Shown: positions 1 to 5,280 of the stretch, one piece after another
Layout of the letters: each line of letters starts with the position of its first letter
Position numbering within the stretch: position 1 is the first letter of the stretch
Origin: an uncultured Sinobacteraceae bacterium
Lineage (GTDB): Bacteria; Pseudomonadota; Gammaproteobacteria; Steroidobacterales; Steroidobacteraceae
Reading direction: 5' to 3'
Assembly (NCBI GenBank): GCA_937902995.1
Contig: CALEKY010000032.1
Location: forward strand, 1-5,280
DNA: 5,280 nt
Made by a program: the position numbers and the translations under genes
Notes under the pieces: generated by a model
What the model was told of the DNA's origin: nothing
What the model saw: only the letters and a program-made list of their open reading frames with translations
Databases searched by the model: none

Positions 1-97
1 GCAGAGAGGGAGTGGGGCATCCGCACACGAGGTGGGTGTCCAGACGTCGCAGGCCTTATCGGCCGAAAGAGCCGCCTTGACGGCGTAAACCGGTGGC

Positions 98-102
98 GGA
101 GG
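98..102 (+). promoter_or_regulatory. Shine-Dalgarno that fixes the start of the ASCH-MmcQ/YjbR gene
   Basis: GGAGG lies 8 nt before the ATG at 111, an ideal spacing. A longer reading from GTG at 93 is possible in the same frame, but that start has no good ribosome binding site and would place the GGAGG inside the coding region. The ATG at 111 also gives a protein starting MQFTKRLREG, which fits the usual beginning of this ASCH family. No convincing sigma-70 promoter is seen upstream: TTGACG at 77-82 has no -10 partner at a sensible distance. Confidence 0.8.
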
Positions 103-110
103 GAAGGTCG

Positions 111-794
111 ATGCAGTTCACCAAACGTCTGCGAGAAGGCGTTCGCCGCGGCGAGATCACGTGCAGCGTACGTATCTGGCACAGCCCGCGAGTGAAGCGA
201 GGCGGCCGCTATCCCGTTGAAGGCGGTGCCGTCGAGGTGGATTCGATCGAGAGAATCGAGCTTGCCGACATCACACCCGCCTTGGCGAGGGAGTCGGGAT
301 TCAAGAGCGTCGTCGATCTGCTCAAAGTCGCGAAACACGGCAGCGGCAACAATGTCTATCTCGTCCGCTTCCATTTCATACCGGCAGGAAAAACCAAGAA
401 GGAAGCGCCCAAGCGCTCCACAAAGAAGTCCTCGTCCGTTCGTCAGCGTAAGCGTGTGATCGAAATCGTCGGGGCGCTACCCGAAGCATCAGCGGTCGCG
501 CACGGTTCGCACCTGAGCCTAGAGGTGCGCAACAAGCGCTTCGGTTGGTTCCTCGACGATCATCACGGCGACGGCCGAGCTGCGATCAATTGCAAGGCCT
601 CGGCCGCCATGCACGACATCCTGCAGCAGATCGCGCCGGAGCAGTTCCATCTGCCGAAGTACATGGGCAATAAAGGTTGGATCGGTTTGTGGCTCGACGT
701 CGGCAAGATCAACTGGTCCGCGGTCGAGCTCGCGCTGCGCGAGGCCTACGTTTCAGTCGCGCCGAAGAAGCTAGTGAAGCACTTTACGCCGTAG
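111..794 (+). CDS. ASCH domain - MmcQ/YjbR domain fusion protein
   Basis: This is a 227-residue, probably cytoplasmic protein with two recognisable domains. Residues 1-91 match a small ASCH-type (PUA-like fold) family: ITCSVRIW, VKRGGRYPV, VDSIERIELADITPALARESGF and VYLVRFHF are its typical blocks. ASCH domains are predicted RNA or nucleotide binders. Residues 92-115 form a linker rich in Lys, Arg and Ser (KTKKEAPKRSTKK...RQRKR), probably disordered and well suited to nucleic-acid contact. Residues 116-223 match the MmcQ/YjbR family (CyaY-like fold, often labelled DNA-binding): GALPEA, FGWFLDDHHGDGRAAINCKA, KGWIGLWLDV and EAYVSVAPKKL. The two domains are normally separate proteins of about 100-120 residues. 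Here they share one frame with no stop or frame break between them. The start at 111 is chosen on the GGAGG and family fit. The gene is convergent with the kinase-cyclase operon. Domain calls are from motif recall and are fairly sure; the biological role is unknown. Confidence 0.88.
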   Translation: MQFTKRLREGVRRGEITCSVRIWHSPRVKRGGRYPVEGGAVEVDSIERIELADITPALARESGFKSVVDLLKVAKHGSGNNVYLVRFHFIPAGKTKKEAPKRSTKKSSSVRQRKRVIEIVGALPEASAVAHGSHLSLEVRNKRFGWFLDDHHGDGRAAINCKASAAMHDILQQIAPEQFHLPKYMGNKGWIGLWLDVGKINWSAVELALREAYVSVAPKKLVKHFTP

Positions 795-800
795 GTGTTG

Positions 801-835
801 GGGCTCTGGGCGCTGGGTACTGGGCTCTGGGTGAG
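801..835 (+). repeat. Tandem G-rich heptad repeat, G-quadruplex-type motif
   Basis: Five successive 7-bp units start 7 nt after the stop codon of the upstream gene: GGGCTCT, GGGCGCT, GGGTACT, GGGCTCT and a diverged GGGTGAG. The first four share GGGNNCT. The G runs at 801, 808, 815, 822 and 829 are each separated by exactly 4 nt, so the tract satisfies the classic four-run G3 quadruplex pattern with one run to spare. The preceding G at 800 makes the first run four long. The G-rich strand is the plus strand, so it would be in the 3' untranslated RNA of the ASCH-MmcQ/YjbR gene. G-rich heptamer simple repeats are known from xanthomonads. Any effect on transcript ends or convergent transcription is inference. 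Confidence 0.8.
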
Positions 836-874
836 TGCAGATGACCCAAGCGCACCCGGCGTCTCGCAACTCCT

Positions 875-1042
875 TCAATTCGAAGCATCCGTGGTGGGCT
901 GTGTCGCGATTTGGACCTCGAGCAGTCGGTCATCTAAGAGAGATCATCTTTGAAATGCATCGCTCGCTGCCCACGTGAGATCGACATCCGCGCCGTAGAT
1001 CCGCGCTCTTGCTCCGAATCGGAAGCCGCCCGGATGGGCGCG
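875..1042 (-). pseudogene. Possible relic of a TonB-dependent receptor beta-barrel segment
   Basis: Read on the minus strand, one frame gives RIYGADVDLTWAASDAF (about 1005-955), then an in-frame TGA at 944-946, then SLLDDRLLEVQIA in the same frame (943-905), and a further stop at 875-877. In TonB-dependent receptors a barrel stretch of the kind A.IYGAE.ELTW.PTDAL.L...LGLLDD.I.EV is common, and here the two halves come in the right order and nearly the right spacing. A few residues seem missing at the stop. There is no start codon with a ribosome binding site, and the stretch begins right at the stop of the cyclase gene. I read it as a short degraded fragment, but at this length chance resemblance is possible. 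Confidence 0.3.
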
Positions 1043-1043
1043 T

Positions 1044-2003
1044 CTAGCCGCCATGCTGCGACTTGGAGAGCTCGGCAGCATTGTCGATCGTCTCGAAGAC
1101 AATGCGGTTGCGCCCATCGTGCTTGGCGCGATAGAGCAAACGATCGGCATGGGTCAGAATCGGCGAAGGAGACAGCGAAACCGATCCGGCGACGAGTACG
1201 CCGCCGCAACTGATCGTGACGATGCCTGCACTGGACCTCTGGTGAGGAATGCTCAGTGCGGAAACCGCAAGCCGAATGCGCTCGAGCAGTTGACCGAAAT
1301 GCTCCGGATCCTGCGTGAGCAGCACAAACTCTTCGCCGCCGTAGCGAGCGGCGAGATCCGATGGCCGCCGAGCATGGTCGCCGAGCACTTGTGCAACTCT
1401 GCGTAACGTGTCGTCGCCTGCTCCGTGACCGTAGAGGTCGTTGTACTGTTTGAAGTGATCGACATCGAGGAGCGCCAAGCCGAGCTTGCCGCCGGTGCGC
1501 GCGACCTGGCGGCATGCGAGCTGCAGCGTCTCGTCGAAATGACGGCGATTGGCGAGTCCGGTCAGACCGTCCTGCGTGGACAAGCGCATCAGCTCGCGCC
1601 GTTGCTGAGCGAGTTTCAAGTGAACACGAATGCGCGCCAAGACGATTGCCGGCCGGATCGGTTTGGTGACGTAATCGGAAGCACCCAGCGATAGGCCGCG
1701 TTCCTCGTCGGCCTCATCGGTCTGGCTGGTAATGAAAATCACGCTGATATCGCGGGTGCGCGGGTTGGCGCGGATTTGACGCAGCACCTCGTAGCCGTCC
1801 ATGTCGGGCATGGATACGTCCAGCAATACGAGCGATACGTCTTCTTCTTCCAAGCGCGTCAATGCGGACGCACCGTCGCGCGCGAGGATCAGCCGGCACT
1901 CGCCTTGCAGCAGTTGCGCAAGCACCGTGCGGTTGACGCGATCGTCGTCGACGATCAACACGGTCGGTTGCGGTTCGTGAGTCATGACGCGATGCTCACC
2001 CAT
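1044..2003 (-). CDS. REC-GGDEF response regulator, diguanylate cyclase
   Basis: This protein has 319 residues (313 if the second ATG, at 1985, is used) and makes c-di-GMP from two GTP; it is cytoplasmic. Residues 13-130 form a receiver: acidic D19-D21, phospho-acceptor D62 in LLDVSMPDMDG, T92 and K114 in TKP, so it should accept phosphate. Residues 140-305 form the GGDEF domain: DGLTGLANRR, metal-binding D180 in LLDVDHFKQYND, GHGAGD, and the active-site loop YGGEEF with GGEEF at 222-226. R213-x-x-D216 stands five residues before GGEEF, the usual place of the product-inhibition site, so feedback control by c-di-GMP is expected. The REC-GGDEF layout is that of WspR-type cyclases. It is the second gene of an operon with the hybrid kinase. 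The first ATG overlaps the kinase stop by 8 nt (ATGGGTGA); the second ATG has the better Shine-Dalgarno. No obvious terminator follows it. Confidence 0.95.
   Translation of the reverse strand: MGEHRVMTHEPQPTVLIVDDDRVNRTVLAQLLQGECRLILARDGASALTRLEEEDVSLVLLDVSMPDMDGYEVLRQIRANPRTRDISVIFITSQTDEADEERGLSLGASDYVTKPIRPAIVLARIRVHLKLAQQRRELMRLSTQDGLTGLANRRHFDETLQLACRQVARTGGKLGLALLDVDHFKQYNDLYGHGAGDDTLRRVAQVLGDHARRPSDLAARYGGEEFVLLTQDPEHFGQLLERIRLAVSALSIPHQRSSAGIVTISCGGVLVAGSVSLSPSPILTHADRLLYRAKHDGRNRIVFETIDNAAELSKSQHGG
1995..2001 (-). promoter_or_regulatory. Candidate Shine-Dalgarno for an alternative start of the cyclase gene
   Basis: On the minus strand GGGTGAG occurs 9 nt before the ATG at 1985-1983 and overlaps the kinase stop codon TGA (1998-1996). 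The upstream ATG at 2003 has only a weak purine-rich stretch before it. Starting at 1985 would remove six residues (MGEHRV) and leave the receiver domain whole. In either case translation of the cyclase is probably coupled to that of the kinase. Confidence 0.5.
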
Positions 2004-5000
2004 TCATCAAGTCCGTCATCAGGCGATCGAGCGTGGCGGCGGTTTCATCCAAGGCCAGCTCATCGAATTGAGTTTGCGCGGAGCGCGCGAGCGATTCGTG
2101 CGCAGTACCCTGCACGGCGAGCCGGATGCGTTCCAAGATGCCCGTCGCCGCGTAATCCCCACGCTTGACGAGGGAGAGCGCCGCACGGATATCGTTCGCG
2201 ATGTGCTGGGGATCGAGTTTCGGCTGAGACGCTCCAGCTTCGCTGCGCAGCATCTCCAGTTGTGCGCGAGCGGCGGCAACGAGGCGCTCGATTCGGTCTG
2301 CGTAACCGGGGAGCTGCTGTTGCACTCGCTCCAGATCGCCGGAACGTACGGCATGTTCGAGGTCATCGCCGGCTGCCAAAAGATCGCTGCTGGATAGATA
2401 CGATGCGCTGCCCTTGACCGAGTGCACCAACGCAGCGAGCCCATCGAGATCGCCCGATGTCAGCAAGTCGCGAAGCCGTTGTGCCGCGTCGCCGAAGTCG
2501 CGCACGAAGCCTTGAAGCAAGCGTTCTGCCGATCCGGATTCGCGCACGCGGCGTTCGAGGGCTGCCCACTGGAAGTCGTCCGTGGATACCGGCACTGTCG
2601 CAGTCGTCGACAATTCGTCTGCATCCGTCGGCGCCTCGAGCGACATGACCTCCATGAGCGTTCGATAAAGGAGCGTCTCGTCGATGGGCTTCGTGAGAAA
2701 GGCCGTCATCCCGGCTTCGCGGCTGGCTGTTTCATCTTCGACGCGCGCCTGAGCAGTCAAAGAAATAATCGGAAGCTTCGTCCAGCGCGGATCGCTTCTG
2801 AGCTCGCGCGTTGCCGTCAGGCCGTCTTTGCGCGGCATGTGTGTATCCATCAGCACTGCATCGAAGTGTTTCGTCCGGATCTTCTCGATCGCTTCCTGCC
2901 CGTCGACCGCCGTTTCGACGATCACGCCGACTGCCGACAGGAAATCCGTGGCCACTTCGCGATTGAATGCGTTGTCGTCGACGACCAAGACGCGCTTGCC
3001 GCACAATGGTGCGTACTCGGGAACGGCGATCTTCGCCGTCGCATCGTCGTCAGGTAGATCGGGCTCGGACGGCAACAGGATGTCCACCAGCGTGTTGAAC
3101 ATCACCGATTCCGTAATCGGCTTGATCAGCACACCCTGCAAGCCGAGCTGCTCGGCACGTTGCGTCACCTCGTCGCGACCGTATGCGGTGACCATCAGGA
3201 CACCCGGTACGTGTTCGAGCCGTCGGTTCTCGCGAATGCGCCGCGCAGTTTCCAATCCGTCCATGGTCGGCATGCGCCAGTCCATCAAGACGATGTCGAA
3301 GGGTTCGCCGCGCAGCGCAGCTTCTTCCAAGACTTCGATCGCGCGGACGCCGGAAGACACCGACTCGGCTTCCATGCCGAAGCTGCTGACCATGTCGTGC
3401 AGGATCTGCCGCGCACTGTCGTTGTCGTCGACGATCAATGCTCGCCGCCCTTTGACGCGCAACATGCGCGGGGCAGACAAACGGTTGGTGATGAGCGCCT
3501 CGCTCGGTGTCTTGAGCGGCAACAGGAAATAGAACGTGCTGCCGATGCCTTTGGTGCTCTCGACGCCGATCGTGCCGCCCATCATCTCGACCAGGCGTTT
3601 GCAGATCGCAAGTCCCAAACCGGTGCCGCCGTAACGGCGTGCCGTGTCGTTGGAGGCTTGCGAGAATGGGCGGAACAGGCGCGCGATTTGATCGGCATCG
3701 AGACCGATACCCGTGTCGCTGACGCTGAACCGTACCCAATCCGAACCGTCGGGTCCCGTCGCCGGCGTGATCGAGACGACGATTTCGCCGCGTTCGGTGA
3801 ATTTCACCGCGTTGCTGACGAGATTGGTCAAGATCTGTCCGAGCCGCAACGGATCGCCGCGCAGCCGTTTGGGTAGGCTCGGGTCGACCGAATAAGCAAT
3901 CTCGAGCCCTTTCTCTTCCGCGGGCATTGCCGTCACTGCGGAAACGGAATCGAGCACGGAGTCCAGTTTGAAGACCGTATCTTCGAGCTCGAGTCCGCCG
4001 GCTTCGATCTTCGACAAGTCCAGGATGTCGTTGATGATGCCGAGCAGTGCCTTGGCGGCGATGTTGATTTTCTCCAGATAGTTGCGTTGCCGAGGAGCGA
4101 GCGCCGTCTGCAGCGTCAGCCGCGTCATGCCGATGATGGTGTTCATCGGCGTGCGAATCTCGTGGCTCATCGTGGCGAGGAACTGACTCTTGCTGCGCTC
4201 GGCCCGCTCGGCCGCTTCCTTGGCCTCGCGCAAGGCCTTGGCCGCGAGCCGCTCACCGGTCACGTCCCGGACGATGCCGTCCCACACGAGCCGTTCGTCG
4301 CTTTGCTTGCGGCGTGCGGCGCGGAAATGAATCCAAACCACCGAGCCGTTCGGATGCACGATGCGCAGCTCATGATCGAACTGCGTGGCGCGTTCGCGAG
4401 CCTCGAGTAGCGCATCTTTGAATCGCTGGCGATCGTCCGGATGGACGGCCCGCAGCAACGCGGCACCGTCCGGCATGATCTCTTCCGCGGACAGACCGAC
4501 GATGTCCTTGATCCCCGCGCTCATGTAGTTGATGACTGGCGATCCTCCGTCGTGCTCTTCGACACGAAAGATCGCACCGCTCGGCAGGTTGTCCGCGAGC
4601 GCCGCGATGCGCCGGCGTTCTTCTTCGAGCTCGCTGATATCGTGTAGCGTGCCTCTGACGCCCACGATCTCGCCGTTCTCGTTGCGAACCGCCTCGCCGC
4701 GCACATAGCCGGCGAAGCGACCGCCGCCGATTCGCAGGCACTCGACTTTCAATCGGTAGGGCTCGCCGGTTCGCAGACACCGCTCGATTGCGGCTCGCAT
4801 GTGCTGCAGGCTCTCCGGTGCGGTGAGCTGCGGCAGGTCCTCGAGCGTCAACGGCGGGCCGTTCGGATCGGCGCCGTTCAACGCGTACATCATTTCGGAA
4901 CACTCGAATCGTCGTGTCGCGAGATCCAACGACCAACTGCCGAGTTTCGCGACACGTTCGGCCTGTCGCAGTGCTTCGTAGCTGCTTTGCAAGGCGGCGT

Positions 5001-5280
5001 GGCTGCGCCGCGTTTGTTCTTGCGCCTTCTCCAAGCTCTCGCGCAGCGTGTCGAACTCTGCGACGACGGAAGGGGCGTCCGAGAATTTGGCGGATTCCCA
5101 CGACGGGCCCTCTTCGGCAGCGAGATGGGCCTGCTGCGCCAGGAATTTGATCGGGCGCAGGATGCGTCGTGCGACGACGATGGCGAGGATGAGCGCAGCC
5201 GACACTGTGATGCCCGAAACCGTGAGCAACACGAGCAACGGTTGCTGCCAGCGAGCGTTGTACGCCGCGAGCTGCTCGCC
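1996..5280 (-). CDS. Hybrid sensor histidine kinase, PAS-PAS-HisKA-HATPase-REC-REC-HPt (N-terminus outside window)
   Basis: 1094 residues are visible and the frame is open to the right edge, so the gene starts outside; the TTG at 5238 is not a believable start because it falls inside a membrane helix. Numbering from the edge: hydrophobic helix 14-37; HAMP-like segment 38-89 (RRILRPIKFLAQQA...EFDTLRESL) running into a coiled coil to about 110; PAS 109-220 (LGSWSLDL...VRGTLHDISE); PAS 221-344 (HPDDRQRF...GIVRDVTGE); HisKA 363-429 with H373 in SHEIRTPMN; HATPase 474-590 with N486/N490, DTGIGL and GGTGLGL; receiver 1 at 612-734 (D618, D619, acceptor D667, T698, K720); receiver 2 at 762-880 (D768, D769, acceptor D812, T842, K864); HPt about 919-999 with H953 in HSVKGSA. 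A further helical tail of about 80 residues ends the protein. This is an inner-membrane kinase with a complete His-Asp-His relay, BarA-like in layout. A periplasmic sensor domain and first membrane helix probably precede the visible part. The cyclase gene immediately downstream is the likely phosphate receiver. Confidence 0.96.
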   Translation of the reverse strand, partial: GEQLAAYNARWQQPLLVLLTVSGITVSAALILAIVVARRILRPIKFLAQQAHLAAEEGPSWESAKFSDAPSVVAEFDTLRESLEKAQEQTRRSHAALQSSYEALRQAERVAKLGSWSLDLATRRFECSEMMYALNGADPNGPPLTLEDLPQLTAPESLQHMRAAIERCLRTGEPYRLKVECLRIGGGRFAGYVRGEAVRNENGEIVGVRGTLHDISELEEERRRIAALADNLPSGAIFRVEEHDGGSPVINYMSAGIKDIVGLSAEEIMPDGAALLRAVHPDDRQRFKDALLEARERATQFDHELRIVHPNGSVVWIHFRAARRKQSDERLVWDGIVRDVTGERLAAKALREAKEAAERAERSKSQFLATMSHEIRTPMNTIIGMTRLTLQTALAPRQRNYLEKINIAAKALLGIINDILDLSKIEAGGLELEDTVFKLDSVLDSVSAVTAMPAEEKGLEIAYSVDPSLPKRLRGDPLRLGQILTNLVSNAVKFTERGEIVVSITPATGPDGSDWVRFSVSDTGIGLDADQIARLFRPFSQASNDTARRYGGTGLGLAICKRLVEMMGGTIGVESTKGIGSTFYFLLPLKTPSEALITNRLSAPRMLRVKGRRALIVDDNDSARQILHDMVSSFGMEAESVSSGVRAIEVLEEAALRGEPFDIVLMDWRMPTMDGLETARRIRENRRLEHVPGVLMVTAYGRDEVTQRAEQLGLQGVLIKPITESVMFNTLVDILLPSEPDLPDDDATAKIAVPEYAPLCGKRVLVVDDNAFNREVATDFLSAVGVIVETAVDGQEAIEKIRTKHFDAVLMDTHMPRKDGLTATRELRSDPRWTKLPIISLTAQARVEDETASREAGMTAFLTKPIDETLLYRTLMEVMSLEAPTDADELSTTATVPVSTDDFQWAALERRVRESGSAERLLQGFVRDFGDAAQRLRDLLTSGDLDGLAALVHSVKGSASYLSSSDLLAAGDDLEHAVRSGDLERVQQQLPGYADRIERLVAAARAQLEMLRSEAGASQPKLDPQHIANDIRAALSLVKRGDYAATGILERIRLAVQGTAHESLARSAQTQFDELALDETAATLDRLMTDLMNG

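Noticed and set aside
2..88. Open frame on the plus strand ending in TAA at 86-88, possibly the C-terminus of an upstream gene
   Set aside because: Only 28 codons are visible, with no recognisable motif and only moderate third-position GC bias. It cannot be told from chance open reading in GC-rich DNA without the sequence to the left.
828..848. TGGGT/ACCCA inverted repeat after the first gene as a terminator
   Set aside because: A 5-bp stem with an 11-nt loop and no T run; the TGGGT arm is simply part of the heptad repeat.
930..949. TCATCT direct repeat and AGATCATCT palindrome as an operator
   Set aside because: Very short, not placed before any gene start, and inside the convergent intergenic region.
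1027..1040. Hairpin CGCCC-ATCC-GGGCG just after the cyclase stop on the minus strand, as an intrinsic terminator
   Set aside because: The stem has only 5 bp and is not followed by a U tract (the next bases are GCTTCC). It is too weak to call a terminator.
934..1515. Minus-strand open frame of 193 codons overlapping the end of the cyclase gene
   Set aside because: Its sequence is Arg/Ser-rich shadow translation of the GGDEF region, which has the clear active-site motifs in the other frame.
1929..3440. Recurring GTCGTCGACGA-type words near 1940, 2975 and 3425 as a dispersed repeat
   Set aside because: Each encodes the VDDN/VDDD acidic pocket of one of the three receiver domains. The similarity follows from protein conservation and codon preference.
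2422..3876. Long plus-strand open frames opposite the kinase (for example 2422-3057 and 3160-3876)
   Set aside because: They are rich in Arg, Ser and Cys with no domain motifs, and lie antisense to clearly coding kinase domains. They are mirror frames caused by high third-position GC.

Overview
The window is high-GC (roughly 60 % or a little more by eye) bacterial DNA with dense coding and strongly GC-biased third codon positions. The multi-receiver hybrid kinase, the REC-GGDEF protein and the short G-rich heptad repeat would suit a high-GC proteobacterium. A gammaproteobacterium of the Xanthomonadales/Steroidobacter kind is my guess, but nothing here fixes the taxonomy.

Layout. Positions 111-794 (+) encode a 227-residue protein that joins an N-terminal ASCH domain to a C-terminal MmcQ/YjbR domain through a Lys/Arg/Ser-rich linker. 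The following 249 bp (795-1043) separate two convergent genes and are not featureless. They start with a tandem GGGNNCT heptad repeat (801-835) that has the form of a G-quadruplex motif. On the minus strand they also contain a short stretch resembling a decayed piece of a TonB-dependent receptor barrel (about 875-1042). No convincing intrinsic terminator was found. The rest of the window is a minus-strand two-gene operon. The upstream gene (1996-5280, running off the right edge) is a membrane-bound hybrid sensor kinase: TM, HAMP-like segment, PAS, PAS, HisKA, HATPase, REC, REC, HPt. The downstream gene (1044-2003) is a REC-GGDEF diguanylate cyclase whose possible starts overlap the kinase stop or lie just after it.

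How the genes work together. All phosphotransfer residues of the kinase are visible (H-box His, two receiver Asp, HPt His). The cyclase receiver also has its full acidic pocket, phospho-acceptor Asp, Thr and Lys. The simplest reading is a phosphorelay in which an extracytoplasmic or PAS-sensed signal is passed through the kinase and its HPt domain to the cyclase receiver, setting c-di-GMP synthesis. The GGEEF active site and an RxxD inhibitory site both look intact. The ASCH-MmcQ/YjbR gene is on the other strand and has no evident link to this pathway.

Positions 1-110 hold only the leader of the first gene with a strong Shine-Dalgarno. I see no convincing promoter or upstream gene there. I found no tRNA, rRNA, CRISPR array, insertion sequence or phage element. 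The window is mostly a conventional signalling locus, and I do not see a clearly new system in it. The most unusual points are the two-domain fusion, the G-rich heptad repeat and the receptor-like relic.
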